Of a stretch of 64,000 nt of DNA, positions 25,430-34,682 are shown in pieces. The stretch covers positions 1 to 64,000 of the forward strand of contig CAYVCL010000002.1 in NCBI GenBank assembly GCA_964450185.1, written 5' to 3'. Each line of letters starts with the position of its first letter. Within the stretch, counting starts at the first letter, position 1. Position numbers and translations under genes: made by a program. The notes under the pieces were generated by a model that searched no databases, was not told the origin of the DNA, and was given only the letters and a program-made list of their open reading frames with translations. Source of the stretch: RUG11237 sp964450185. GTDB lineage: Bacteria > Bacillota > Clostridia > Lachnospirales > Lachnospiraceae.

Positions 25430-26758
25430 TTAATGATTTAATTGTTCTTTTACCTGGTCGGAAACCGCCTGTATCTGTTCCTGCACATCTTCGCCGGTCC
25501 AGATGTTAAAGAATGCAATTTCCAAATTCACCCAGAAATTACTTGCATTAAGCAGCTTTGGAAGGGATACAGAGTTTTCATACTGGGCATAAATTTCATC
25601 CCTGTATACATTATCCGGTGTGGTTACCTCCCTTTTTGCAGCGTATTTTCCAGTTGTTTCATACAATTTATCTGCATATCCAAAGGACAGATAATCTGCA
25701 AATTCGTCTGCCTCTTTTTCATTTCTTGTATATCCGTTTACAACCGCTGCTGTGGTGACAGACAACGCCTTAGTTGTCAGCTCATCGGAAACATTCGGAA
25801 GTTCTGCAATTCCATAACTAATCTGTGTTCCATTTTCTTCCTGAAGTTTCGTAAGCTTTTGAACTGCATCTGTTTTTCCGATGGCATATACGGTCTTTCC
25901 GTTTGCAAACTCGGACAATACCGTTTCATAGTTTATGGTTTTAATATCAATGGCAAAAAACTGTGCCAGTTCCTGAAACGATGTCAGACACTGTACTACA
26001 TTCTCATTTGCCACATCTACAACACCTGCATTATCTCCATCCTGACCGCCTAATTTCAGATAATCACCCACAAAGAAGTAGGTATAGAAAATATCAGATA
26101 CATCAAAGCGGAATATATTTTCCACGCCCTCAGCACCTTCGAAATTTTCCGAGAAATCCTTTAATTCTTCTATTGTCTTTGGTATTACGGATACCGTCTG
26201 GGTTTCTGCCTGCTCTGGAATTTCTTCTCCGTTATCTTCTGCCTCTATTGTCTGTTCTACCTGTATATAATCTTTATTATACAGCAAAAAGCTTGTTTCA
26301 AAGCTAATCGGGTATGCAATCTGATTTCCGTTATATCTCACTGCATGCAGTGCCGTATTTCCATAATAATCACTGTTATAATGATTGTGATGTGTTCCTA
26401 CTACACTGGTAAGTCCTGCCAATTCCACCATTTCTAACTGGTCATTGGTAACCAAATACACATCCGGTCCCTCAAATTCTTCCCCAACACTGCTGTTATG
26501 AATCATTTCAATGTAATCAATTTCCGCAATCTGCTTGGTTTTTACTTTTACATGTTTTTTTTCTTCGTAGCTTTTTGCCGCCTCTTCAATATATGCCTGC
26601 AAGCTTTCATCCGCATACCATACATTCAGGGTTACTTCTTGCCCCGCCTGTGGTGTTGCATTCTCACTTTCGTTCATGGAGTCTTCCATCCCATACCATA
26701 CCATAAATGCAAGCAATACAAGTACAACAACCATGGAAATTCTTTTCTTTATTCTCAT
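25430..26758 (-). CDS. Family 1 extracellular solute-binding protein, membrane-anchored
   Basis: The 442-residue protein has an N-terminal hydrophobic segment (about 7-22) and then a bacterial solute-binding fold (VTLNVWYADESLQAYIEEAA onward, ending with a helix-rich domain). No Cys follows the hydrophobic segment, so it is not a lipoprotein; it should stay anchored or be secreted. No ABC permease or ATPase gene lies nearby. It starts 15 bases after argD with TGGAG upstream and no terminator between, so it seems to belong to the arginine operon. Ligand unknown. Confidence 0.8.
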   Translation of the reverse strand: MRIKKRISMVVVLVLLAFMVWYGMEDSMNESENATPQAGQEVTLNVWYADESLQAYIEEAAKSYEEKKHVKVKTKQIAEIDYIEMIHNSSVGEEFEGPDVYLVTNDQLEMVELAGLTSVVGTHHNHYNSDYYGNTALHAVRYNGNQIAYPISFETSFLLYNKDYIQVEQTIEAEDNGEEIPEQAETQTVSVIPKTIEELKDFSENFEGAEGVENIFRFDVSDIFYTYFFVGDYLKLGGQDGDNAGVVDVANENVVQCLTSFQELAQFFAIDIKTINYETVLSEFANGKTVYAIGKTDAVQKLTKLQEENGTQISYGIAELPNVSDELTTKALSVTTAAVVNGYTRNEKEADEFADYLSFGYADKLYETTGKYAAKREVTTPDNVYRDEIYAQYENSVSLPKLLNASNFWVNLEIAFFNIWTGEDVQEQIQAVSDQVKEQLNH

Positions 26759-26773
26759 GCTGTTTTCTCCATT

Positions 26774-27964
26774 TTATATACTTTTCTGTAACTTTTCTAT
26801 CATCTCATCCACATGAGCTTTTGTGATAACCAATGGCGGTACCATACGAACCACATTGCTTCCGGCTGTAATTACAATCAGATCGTTTTCCAATGCTTTA
26901 CTTACAATATCTCCCGGTTTTACGCCGTCTTTCACCACAAGTCCCTGCATTAAACCTTTACCACGTCTTGCAGTAAACATATCAGAACCAGCCACTAATT
27001 CATCCAGTTTTTCTTCCAGATAGCCACTGATTTCCTTTACGTGAGATGTAATATTACGTTCTTCAAAGATTTCAAATACCTTATCTACCGCTGCACAGGC
27101 AAATGGATTTCCGCCATAAGTAGTTCCGTGGTCACCGGCTACTAAGGATGCTTTCGCAGTCTTTTCATTCAACACAAATGCTCCCACCGGCACACCGCAG
27201 CCTAAGGCTTTGGCACATGTCATTACATCCGGTTCCACACCGTATTCCTGCCATGCAAACATGCTTCCTGTTCTACCCATTCCACACTGAATTTCATCTA
27301 AAATCAAAAGAATGTCATTTTCTTCACAAAGTTCTTTGACACCTTTTAAGAATTCTGGTTCTGCCGGATAGATTCCGCCTTCGCCCTGCACGGTTTCCAT
27401 AATAATTGCACAGGTTTTTTCATTTATCTGAGCCTTTACGCTTTCCAAATCATTGAACTCTGCAAACTTAATTCCACCAATCAAAGGCTTAAACGGTTCC
27501 TGATACTTTGTATTTCCGGTAACAGATAACGCTCCTAAGCTTCTTCCGTGGAAAGAATGATTCATTGCAATAATTTCATGGTCTGTCTTTCCATCTTTGT
27601 TGTACGCATACTTTCTAGCCACTTTGATAGCCCCTTCAATGGCTTCTGTACCACTGTTGGTAAAAAATGCCTTGCTTAATCCGGATGCCTTTACTAATTT
27701 TTCTGCTGCTTTTGCTGCCGGAATATTGTAAAACAAATTGGAAGTATGTATTAATTTATCAATCTGAGCCTTTAAAGCATCGGAATATTCTTTGTCGTTA
27801 TACCCTAACGCAAATACTGCAATCCCAGCGCCAAAATCCAGATATTTTTTTCCTTCTGCATCATATAAATAAACACCATCGCCTTTTTCCAATACAATCT
27901 GAAAACGATTGTATGTATGAAGAATGTATTCTTCACAGGCATCAATATATTTCTTACTCTCCAT
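26774..27964 (-). CDS. argD: Acetylornithine aminotransferase (ArgD)
   Basis: This 396-residue PLP enzyme converts N-acetylglutamate semialdehyde to N-acetylornithine using glutamate. Motifs include FTNSGTEAIEGAIKVARKY, the PLP-binding ILDEIQCGMGRTG and the Schiff-base Lys in MTCAKALGCGVPVGA. Length is normal. Its ATG overlaps the end of argB by 11 bases, so translation is coupled. Fourth enzyme of the arginine operon here. Confidence 0.95.
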   Translation of the reverse strand: MESKKYIDACEEYILHTYNRFQIVLEKGDGVYLYDAEGKKYLDFGAGIAVFALGYNDKEYSDALKAQIDKLIHTSNLFYNIPAAKAAEKLVKASGLSKAFFTNSGTEAIEGAIKVARKYAYNKDGKTDHEIIAMNHSFHGRSLGALSVTGNTKYQEPFKPLIGGIKFAEFNDLESVKAQINEKTCAIIMETVQGEGGIYPAEPEFLKGVKELCEENDILLILDEIQCGMGRTGSMFAWQEYGVEPDVMTCAKALGCGVPVGAFVLNEKTAKASLVAGDHGTTYGGNPFACAAVDKVFEIFEERNITSHVKEISGYLEEKLDELVAGSDMFTARRGKGLMQGLVVKDGVKPGDIVSKALENDLIVITAGSNVVRMVPPLVITKAHVDEMIEKLQKSI

Positions 27965-28850
27965 CGTAGAATTTCATCTCCTTATCACCTAAAATAGCGG
28001 TTCCAATACCTTTGTTTGTAAAGATTTCCAACAACAGACAATGTGGAATTCTTCCGTCTAAAATATGTACTCTGGATACACCTTTACGAATAGCATCCAT
28101 ACAGTTATTTAACTTAGGAAGCATACCGCCACCTACCGTTCCATCTTGAATCAAGCCTTCTGCTTCTGACAAAGTAAGTTCAGAAATCAGGGAACTCTTG
28201 TCGGAAGGATCTCTCATAACACCTTCCACGTCTGTTAAGAATGCAAGCTTTTCGGATTTCATTGCTTTTGCAATGGCACATGCAGCATCATCCGCATTGA
28301 TGTTATAAGTATCATAATTATCATCCATTCCGATTGGCGCAATTACAGGAAGGAAATCTTTTTCCAGTAAATCCCAAAGAATCTGAGCATTTACTTCCTT
28401 TACGTCACCTACATATCCGATATCTTCGCCATTAGAATATTTTTTATCTACTTTCAACAATGCGCCGTCTTTCCCGCTGATACCAATTGCACGAACACCT
28501 AACTGTTCAATTTTCTGAACCAGGCTCTTATTTACTTTTCCTAATACCATTTCTGCAATTTCCATGGTTTCTTCATCGGTAACACGAAGTCCGTTGATAA
28601 ACTTTGCTTCTTTACCGGATTTTTCAATCCATTTGCTGATTTCCTTACCGCCACCGTGAACGATAATCGGCTTAAATCCAACCAATTTTAACAAAGTTAC
28701 ATCTTCAATTACATTTCTCTTTAACTCTTCATCAATCATGGCACTTCCACCATATTTCACCACGATAACCTTGCGGTTAAAACGCTGAATATATGGTAAT
28801 GCTTCTATTAAAACCTCTGCTTTTTTCAAATAATCGTTGATTTCTGCCAT
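27954..28850 (-). CDS. argB: Acetylglutamate kinase (ArgB)
   Basis: The 298-residue kinase phosphorylates N-acetylglutamate. VVKYGGSAM (about 29-37), IIVHGGGKEI and the C-terminal VGGGMLPKL segment mark the amino-acid-kinase family. The N-terminal helix of about 25 residues (NDYLKKAEVLIEALPYIQRF) is the feature linked to arginine-inhibited, hexameric forms, so feedback control by arginine is expected. AGGAGG precedes the ATG; it follows argJ by 17 bases. Confidence 0.95.
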   Translation of the reverse strand: MAEINDYLKKAEVLIEALPYIQRFNRKVIVVKYGGSAMIDEELKRNVIEDVTLLKLVGFKPIIVHGGGKEISKWIEKSGKEAKFINGLRVTDEETMEIAEMVLGKVNKSLVQKIEQLGVRAIGISGKDGALLKVDKKYSNGEDIGYVGDVKEVNAQILWDLLEKDFLPVIAPIGMDDNYDTYNINADDAACAIAKAMKSEKLAFLTDVEGVMRDPSDKSSLISELTLSEAEGLIQDGTVGGGMLPKLNNCMDAIRKGVSRVHILDGRIPHCLLLEIFTNKGIGTAILGDKEMKFYDGE

Positions 28851-28867
28851 TTTGTTTTCCTCCTAAA

Positions 28868-30091
28868 TTAAGAACGGTAATCTGCATTTATTTTTACATA
28901 ATCGTAGGTAAGGTCACATCCCCATGCAGTCGCTGATGCATTTCCCATCTTAATATCTGCAATAGCTGTAACTTTATCTTCGGATAAAATCTTAGTAGCT
29001 TCTTCTTCACTGTAATCTACTGCCACACCATTTTCAATAATCTGAATCTTTCCTGCTGCACTTTCAAAGAATAAATCTACCTTTTCCGGGTCAAACTCTG
29101 CTCCAGAATAACCCATGGCACAGAGAATTCTTCCCCAGTTTGCATCATGTCCGTAAATTGCTGCCTTGGTAAGACTGGAAGTTACCACAGATTTACTTAA
29201 TGTAACTGCCTGGTCTTTGCTTTCTGCACCAATTACCTTCACTTCAAATAATGCGGTAGCACCTTCACCGTCACCGGCAATCATTTTTGCCAGTTCTTCA
29301 TTTACATAGTGTAATGCTTCTTTAAATTTCTTATAATTTTCATCCTTAGATGTAATTTCTTTATTTCCTGCCATTCCGTTGGCAAATAATAATACAGTGT
29401 CATTAGTAGAAGTATCTCCATCTACAGACACCATATTGTAAGTATCCTGCACATCTTCTTTCAATGCCTGTGTCAGTAATTCTTTTGAAATGGAAACATC
29501 TGTCATAACAAATCCAAGCATTGTACACATATTCGGGTGAATCATACCAGAACCCTTACACATACCACCCACAGTTACAGTTACTCCATCAATTTCAAAA
29601 GTTACTGCCACTTCTTTTGGCATAGTATCTGTGGTCATAATCGCTTCTGCTGCTGCATGACCTGCTTCTTCTGTATCAGAAAGTGCAGGTACCAGCATGG
29701 AAACACCATTGATAATTCTGTCCATCGGTAACTGCATACCAATGACACCGGTAGATGCCACACAGACACTTTCATAAGGAATGGATAACTTTTCTGCTGC
29801 CGCCTTAGCAGTTTCCATACAGTATCCATAACCTTCTTCTCCTGTACAGGCATTGGCAATTCCTGCATTGATTACGATTGCCTGAGCGTAATCGGATTCT
29901 TCCACTATCATTCTGTCCCATTTTACCGGGGCTGCTTTTACCACATTTGTAGTAAATGTTCCCGCTGCCTTACATGGCTGTTCGCTGAAAATCATCGCCA
30001 TATCATTTCTATCTTTATATTTAATTCCTGCCATCGCATTTGCTGCTTTAAAACCCTTTGGTGCTGTTACACCGCCCTTGATAATTTCCAT
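28868..30091 (-). CDS. argJ: Ornithine acetyltransferase / bifunctional ArgJ
   Basis: ArgJ recycles the acetyl group from N-acetylornithine to glutamate; bifunctional forms also use acetyl-CoA. The 407-residue precursor cuts itself before the nucleophile Thr in KGSGMIHPNMCTMLGF (about 180); Cys takes the place of the usual Ala before it. A second signature is YGHDANWGRI near 315. Since no argA is visible, the bifunctional form is plausible, and the GNAT gene next door is another candidate. The ATG at 30091 follows AGGAGG. Confidence 0.94.
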   Translation of the reverse strand: MEIIKGGVTAPKGFKAANAMAGIKYKDRNDMAMIFSEQPCKAAGTFTTNVVKAAPVKWDRMIVEESDYAQAIVINAGIANACTGEEGYGYCMETAKAAAEKLSIPYESVCVASTGVIGMQLPMDRIINGVSMLVPALSDTEEAGHAAAEAIMTTDTMPKEVAVTFEIDGVTVTVGGMCKGSGMIHPNMCTMLGFVMTDVSISKELLTQALKEDVQDTYNMVSVDGDTSTNDTVLLFANGMAGNKEITSKDENYKKFKEALHYVNEELAKMIAGDGEGATALFEVKVIGAESKDQAVTLSKSVVTSSLTKAAIYGHDANWGRILCAMGYSGAEFDPEKVDLFFESAAGKIQIIENGVAVDYSEEEATKILSEDKVTAIADIKMGNASATAWGCDLTYDYVKINADYRS

Positions 30092-30130
30092 ATTTCCTAT
30101 CCTCCTGTTATCCACAATAGAGCTTACTTT

Positions 30131-30577
30131 TTATACATTAAATGTTGTTATATTTGCTTCATTGATCGTAAGGTCATAATAATTCAAGTCTTCTCTGAAT
30201 TCCCAGCCCATTTTTCTCCAGAATTTGTTTCCCACTTCATTTGTTGTAAATGCAATAATGGAAACTTTATTGATTCCTTCTTCTTTCAGAGCCTGTATAC
30301 AGAAATTCACCATGGATTTTCCAATCCCATGCTTTCTATAAGCCTGATCTACGCATACATGATACAGACACCCCCGTCTGCCATCATGACCGCATAAAAT
30401 ACAACCTACTACTTTTCCATTTTCTTCTGCCACCACACTGGTGGTAGGATTTCTTCTTATAAATTTTGCCACACCTTCTTTGGAATCATCGATGCTTCGG
30501 ATTCCAAAGCCACTAATACTAAGCCAAAGCGTATGTACCTGCTCATAATCTTCTTCGGTCATTGCTCTAATATTCAT
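30131..30577 (-). CDS. GNAT-family N-acetyltransferase in the arginine operon
   Basis: The 148-residue protein starts MNIRAMTEEDYEQVHTLW, a typical GNAT opening. The acetyl-CoA loop is QAYRKHGIGKSMV (about 85-97), and a late KFWRKMGWEFR helix follows. It lies 17 bases after argC and before argJ, so it is co-transcribed with arginine genes. Acetylation of glutamate (ArgA-like) or another operon-linked amine is possible, but the sequence alone cannot tell; YpeA-like acetyltransferases are similar. The ATG at 30577 follows AAAGG. Confidence 0.85.
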   Translation of the reverse strand: MNIRAMTEEDYEQVHTLWLSISGFGIRSIDDSKEGVAKFIRRNPTTSVVAEENGKVVGCILCGHDGRRGCLYHVCVDQAYRKHGIGKSMVNFCIQALKEEGINKVSIIAFTTNEVGNKFWRKMGWEFREDLNYYDLTINEANITTFNV

Positions 30578-30594
30578 TTTTTTAATCCTTTTCT

Positions 30595-31542
30595 TTACAG
30601 GTTTAATCCCTTGTCTTGTGCACAGCCTAACATTAAATTCAGACACTGAATCGCTGCACCGGAAGCACCTTTTCCAAGATTGTCAAACTGGGCAGTACAT
30701 ACCATACGTTCTTCATTACCTGTCACGTAAATCTTTAATCCATCCCAGCCGGATAAACCGTTTCCTGCGATAAATCCGCTTGCTGCCACTTCATCATCTT
30801 TTGCGCTTACTTTAATAAACTGTTTGCCCTGATAAAATTCTGCAAAATATTCTAATAAAGAATCCGGTGTCATCTTCTTAGAAAGCATATCTGCAAACAA
30901 CGGAACAGACACCACCATACCACTATAATAATCATCAATAATTGGGGAAAACAGCGGTGTTCTCTGTAATCCGGTAATTTTCTGCATTTCCTTTAAGTGC
31001 TTATGCTGCTGTGTCAATGCATATTCTCTACCAGAAGACAATTCTTCTGCTCTGCCTTCACCTTCGTATACTGCAATAGTCTTCTTTCCTGCTCCACTAT
31101 AGCCTGACAAAGCAAAGCTGCTGACCGGATAATCTGCCGGAAGAATTCCTCCCTGCACCATTGGGTATACCAATGAAATAAATCCGGATGCATAACATCC
31201 TGGCACTGCAATACGTTTTCCATTGATAATCTTTTCCTTATGTTCATTGGAAAGTTCCGGAAAGCCATACGCCCATCCTTCTTCTGTTCTATGAGCTGTG
31301 GATGTATCAATGATTTTTACATTTTCGTTTTCTACCAGACTCACTGATTCTCTTGCCGCCACATCCGGAAGACATAAAAAAGTAATGTCTGACTCATTGA
31401 TTAATCTTCTTCTCTCATTGACATCCTTTCTTAATTCAGAAGATATTGTCAATAATTCAATATCATCACGTCCCATAAAACGTTCATGGATTCTTAAGCC
31501 TGTAGTTCCTTCCGAACCGTCAATAAAGATTTTCGTTTTCAT
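30595..31542 (-). CDS. argC: N-acetyl-gamma-glutamyl-phosphate reductase (ArgC, short type)
   Basis: The 315-residue NADP enzyme makes N-acetylglutamate semialdehyde. The nucleotide loop is DGSEGTTGLRI (about 8-18), and the catalytic Cys lies in VPGCYASG (about 117). The short length marks the type 2 group. AAGGAG precedes the ATG. It leads the minus-strand arginine operon and is driven by the promoter at 31635-31663, which overlaps an ArgR-like box. Confidence 0.95.
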   Translation of the reverse strand: MKTKIFIDGSEGTTGLRIHERFMGRDDIELLTISSELRKDVNERRRLINESDITFLCLPDVAARESVSLVENENVKIIDTSTAHRTEEGWAYGFPELSNEHKEKIINGKRIAVPGCYASGFISLVYPMVQGGILPADYPVSSFALSGYSGAGKKTIAVYEGEGRAEELSSGREYALTQQHKHLKEMQKITGLQRTPLFSPIIDDYYSGMVVSVPLFADMLSKKMTPDSLLEYFAEFYQGKQFIKVSAKDDEVAASGFIAGNGLSGWDGLKIYVTGNEERMVCTAQFDNLGKGASGAAIQCLNLMLGCAQDKGLNL

Positions 31543-31634
31543 CGTTCATTCTCCTTTAATATGTATTCCTTAATGCATTTTGCCTTCCATTCTACCACAA
31601 TGTGGGTTTTCTGGCAACCATTCAAGTTTGAATA

Positions 31635-31663
31635 ATTATACATCCATTTTGCATAATATGCAA
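31635..31663 (-). promoter_or_regulatory. Promoter of the argC operon
   Basis: On the minus strand TTGCAT (31658-31663) and TATAAT (31635-31640) are exactly 17 bases apart. The -35 and spacer overlap the ArgR-like palindrome at 31648-31664, so repression by ArgR with arginine is expected. Confidence 0.8.
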
Positions 31664-31686
31664 CCTATTTTGCAATTTTATGCAAA
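31648..31686. promoter_or_regulatory. Two ArgR-like (ARG box) operators
   Basis: Box 1 (31648-31664) is TTTGCAT-AAT-ATGCAAC; box 2 (31669-31686) is TTTGCAA-TTTT-ATGCAAA. The ArgR consensus is TNTGNATWWWWATNCANA; box 2 has the normal four-base centre and box 1 a three-base centre. They lie between the divergent argC and argG promoters. Confidence 0.7.
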
Positions 31687-31704
31687 TTTTATTGAGTTTT
31701 CCGC

Positions 31705-31733
31705 TTGCATAATCATACGAAATGCTGTATATT
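31705..31733 (+). promoter_or_regulatory. Promoter of argG
   Basis: TTGCAT (31705-31710) and TATATT (31728-31733) are 17 bases apart, with argG starting about 98 bases downstream. ArgR-like boxes lie 19-57 bases upstream of the -35. Confidence 0.7.
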
Positions 31734-31830
31734 AACTTTAGTTGCTTTACAAAGCATAACAGAAACAGGTGAAAATGTATTTTTCACTGCGATTAAAATT
31801 TAAGTAAAATTACATATGGAGGTAATTATA

Positions 31831-33054
31831 ATGAAAGAAAAAGTAGTACTTGCATATTCCGGTGGACTTGATACAACCGCAATCATTCCATGGTTAAAGG
31901 AACATTTTGATTATGACGTTATCTGCTGCTGCATTAACTGCGGACAGGGTGAAGAATTAGACGGACTGGAAGAAAGAGCTTTATTATCCGGTGCTTCTAA
32001 ATTATATATCGAAGATGTGGTAGATGAATTCTGTGATGATTTCATTATGCCATGTGTACAGGCTGGTTCTGTATACGAAAACAAATATTTACTTGGAACT
32101 TCCATGGCACGTCCTGTTATCGCTAAGAAATTAGTAGAAGTTGCCCGTAAAGAAAACGCTGTTGCTATCTGCCACGGTGCTACAGGAAAAGGAAACGACC
32201 AGATTCGTTTCGAACTTGGTATCAAAGCGTTAGCTCCAGACATTAAAATCATCGCTCCTTGGAGAATGACAGATATCTGGACAATGCAGTCAAGAGAAGA
32301 TGAAATTGAATATTGCCAGAAACATGGTATCAACCTTCCATTCTCTGCGGATTCCAGCTACAGCCGTGACCGTAACTTATGGCACATCAGCCATGAAGGT
32401 TTGGAATTAGAAGATCCAGCCAACGAACCAAACTATGACCACTTATTAGTTCTTGGCGTTTCTCCTGAAAAAGCTCCAGACGAAGGCGAATATGTAACCA
32501 TGACTTTCGAAAAAGGTGTTCCTACTTCCGTAAACGGAAAGAAAATGAAAGTTTCTGAAATCATCACTGAATTAAACGCATTAGGCGGAAAACATGGTAT
32601 TGGTATTGTTGATATCGTAGAAAACCGTGTTGTTGGTATGAAATCCCGTGGTGTTTATGAAACTCCGGGTGGAACCATTCTTATGGAAGCTCACAACCAG
32701 TTAGAAGAATTAGTTTTAGACCGTGCTACTATGGAAACAAAGAAAGATATGGCAAACAAATTTGCACAGATCGTTTACGAAGGAAAATGGTTTACACCAC
32801 TTCGTGAAGCTGTACAGGCATTTGTAGAATCCACACAGAACTACGTTACTGGTGAAGTAAAATTCAAATTATACAAAGGTAACATTATCAAAGCTGGAAC
32901 TACTTCTCCATATTCCTTATATAGTGAATCCTTAGCAAGCTTTACAACTGGTGAATTATATGATCACCATGACGCTGATGGTTTCATTACATTATTCGGA
33001 CTTCCATTAAAGGTTCGTGCAATGAAACTTGCAGAAGTAGAAAACAATAAATAA
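31831..33054 (+). CDS. argG: Argininosuccinate synthase (ArgG)
   Basis: The 407-residue enzyme joins citrulline and aspartate with ATP. The N-terminal ATP-pyrophosphatase loop is AYSGGLDTTAI (about 8-18), with CHGATGKGNDQIRFE near 115 and SADSSYSRDRNLWHIS near 170. Codon use is biased to a few preferred codons, suggesting strong expression. The ATG at 31831 follows GGAGG. argH was not seen in the window; a terminator follows directly. Confidence 0.96.
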   Translation: MKEKVVLAYSGGLDTTAIIPWLKEHFDYDVICCCINCGQGEELDGLEERALLSGASKLYIEDVVDEFCDDFIMPCVQAGSVYENKYLLGTSMARPVIAKKLVEVARKENAVAICHGATGKGNDQIRFELGIKALAPDIKIIAPWRMTDIWTMQSREDEIEYCQKHGINLPFSADSSYSRDRNLWHISHEGLELEDPANEPNYDHLLVLGVSPEKAPDEGEYVTMTFEKGVPTSVNGKKMKVSEIITELNALGGKHGIGIVDIVENRVVGMKSRGVYETPGGTILMEAHNQLEELVLDRATMETKKDMANKFAQIVYEGKWFTPLREAVQAFVESTQNYVTGEVKFKLYKGNIIKAGTTSPYSLYSESLASFTTGELYDHHDADGFITLFGLPLKVRAMKLAEVENNK

Positions 33055-33072
33055 TTATATCTAAGTCAAATC

Positions 33073-33108
33073 AGGAAGAAATAAAAGTTTTTTATTTCTT
33101 CCTTTTTT
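33073..33108 (+). terminator. Terminator of argG
   Basis: AGGAAGAAATAAAA pairs with TTTTATTTCTTCCT and is followed by six T. It lies 18 bases after the argG stop. Confidence 0.85.
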
Positions 33109-33140
33109 ATTATGCATTTTTTACAAAAATAAAATGTTGT

Positions 33141-33169
33141 TTGACGAGCTTTTTTTTACTGTGTATAAT
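33141..33169 (+). promoter_or_regulatory. Promoter of the DHH phosphoesterase gene
   Basis: TTGACG (33141-33146) and TATAAT (33164-33169) are separated by 17 bases, a near-consensus vegetative promoter 89 bases before the start codon. Confidence 0.8.
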
Positions 33170-33257
33170 ATCATTAGGGAAAACTATAATTTACTTTATT
33201 TCATCGAACTTATGGAATATGGTTATATGAGTAAGAGGGATTAAGGAGTATAATTCT

Positions 33258-34250
33258 ATGACGAATTTAGACAGGATTTTAAGCCATATAAAAAACAAGC
33301 ACGTGTATATTCAAACCCATAATTTTCCAGATCCGGATGCTATTGCCTCCGCATTTGGTCTTCAGCAGTTGCTTGCTTCCAAAGGAGTTACTTCTTCTAT
33401 ATGCCATTATGGCAAAATTGACAGTTACAGCACAAACAAAATGATTGAAAGCCTTGGAATCCAGATTACCAACGTAGATATTAACTCCCGTTCTACTGAA
33501 GATGATGAAATCATTCTGGTGGATTCCCAGAAGGGGAATTCCAACATCCATGATTTGCCTGGAAATGAAATTATCTGTCTTGACCATCATCCGGCATTTG
33601 ACAATATTGAATATCGTTTTTCCGATATTCGTCCGGAACTGGGGGCCTGTGCTTCCATGGTGGCTCAATATTTTATAGAAAACAACATACATATCGACCG
33701 AAATACTGCCACAGCTTTGTTGTATGGTATCAAAATTGATACCGCCAACTTAACCAGAGGCGTATCTGAGTTGGATTTGGAAATGTTCTATACCTTATAT
33801 GGTAAAAGTGATATTGCTCTTTTGGAAGCACTGGATCACGCTACCATTAAGCTTACAGATTTAAAATCTTATGCCAATGCCATTAATTCTATTAAGGTAT
33901 TTGACGATATCAGCTTTGCCAATACCGGCGCCGGCTGTCCGGAACCTTTGATTGCCAGCATTTCTGATTTTATGCTGGATTTGGCTGAAGTACATTTTTC
34001 CGTTGTCTATTCCTATAAAGATGAGGGCGTAAAGCTTTCTGTACGTAGTGATAAGGCTTTATACGACTCAGGATATATTACCAAAGCGGCTTTAGATGGC
34101 TTTGGTAGAGGTGGCGGTCACCCTGCCATGGCAGGTGGATTTATTCCTTATACAAGAGATGATAAAATGGATGCCATGATTCCTGCCATTTTGGAAATGC
34201 GCTTTTTAAGAGCAATTTCTGAGCGGGATGCTGCAAACCATAAAAAATAG
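33258..34250 (+). CDS. DHH-family phosphoesterase (NrnA-like)
   Basis: The 330-residue protein has the DHH domain with HNFPDPDAIAS (about 21-31), a VDSQKG segment, DHHPAFD (about 112-118), and a DHHA1 domain with GRGGGHPAMAGG near 290. NrnA-like enzymes degrade nanoRNA, pAp or cyclic dinucleotide products with manganese. The linker after DHH has no membrane or PAS domain, so it is not a GdpP-type protein. AAGGAG precedes the ATG. It stands alone between two terminators. Confidence 0.88.
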   Translation: MTNLDRILSHIKNKHVYIQTHNFPDPDAIASAFGLQQLLASKGVTSSICHYGKIDSYSTNKMIESLGIQITNVDINSRSTEDDEIILVDSQKGNSNIHDLPGNEIICLDHHPAFDNIEYRFSDIRPELGACASMVAQYFIENNIHIDRNTATALLYGIKIDTANLTRGVSELDLEMFYTLYGKSDIALLEALDHATIKLTDLKSYANAINSIKVFDDISFANTGAGCPEPLIASISDFMLDLAEVHFSVVYSYKDEGVKLSVRSDKALYDSGYITKAALDGFGRGGGHPAMAGGFIPYTRDDKMDAMIPAILEMRFLRAISERDAANHKK

Positions 34251-34271
34251 AACCTTGCCTCTGGCAAGGTT
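34251..34271. terminator. Bidirectional terminator
   Basis: AACCTTGCC and GGCAAGGTT form a nine-pair stem with a three-base loop. T-rich runs follow on both strands (CTATTTTT rightward, CTATTTTTTA leftward), serving the converging DHH gene and the 78-residue membrane protein gene. Confidence 0.85.
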
Positions 34272-34289
34272 CTATTTTTATGTTCTCGC

Positions 34290-34526
34290 TTATTCTTCTG
34301 CGTTAATATTTGTTACATACTCATCAAAAGCACTCATATCTGCAGTAACTTCTACCGGTTTCATCTGATAAGACTGATAAGAGTAGTATCCGATTCCTCC
34401 GATTACAAGTACTACTGCCAAAGCTGCTACTGCTTTACATATCTTTTTCTTGATTTTAGCTTTCTTTAAATTCTGTTTACGGTTTGCTTTCTCTTTTTTA
34501 TAGCGTTCCACTTTTTCCTGACTCAT
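34290..34526 (-). CDS. Small single-pass membrane protein of unknown function
   Basis: The 78-residue protein has a very basic N-terminus (about 1-30, mostly Lys, Glu and Arg), one membrane helix (about 32-49) and a short acidic outer tail. The positive-inside rule puts the N-terminus in the cytoplasm. GTGAGGG precedes the ATG. I do not recognise a family. It converges with the DHH gene and shares its terminator. Confidence 0.65.
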   Translation of the reverse strand: MSQEKVERYKKEKANRKQNLKKAKIKKKICKAVAALAVVLVIGGIGYYSYQSYQMKPVEVTADMSAFDEYVTNINAEE

Positions 34527-34682
34527 GGTATTCCCTCACTTCGTTTCTCCAAGTATTTCTGTATACATTTCTCATGCACTCTTTCTATCATACCAGTAAA
34601 ATGGGGAAATGGCAAGAGATAGTCATATTATTTTCACATTTCGGATGAAAGGCAATTCAATCCTTGTGGGAAGTTGGTTGGC

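Noticed and set aside
31700..31733. Third ArgR box around TTGCATAATCAT
   Set aside because: Only one half-site fits; it is better explained as the argG -35 region.
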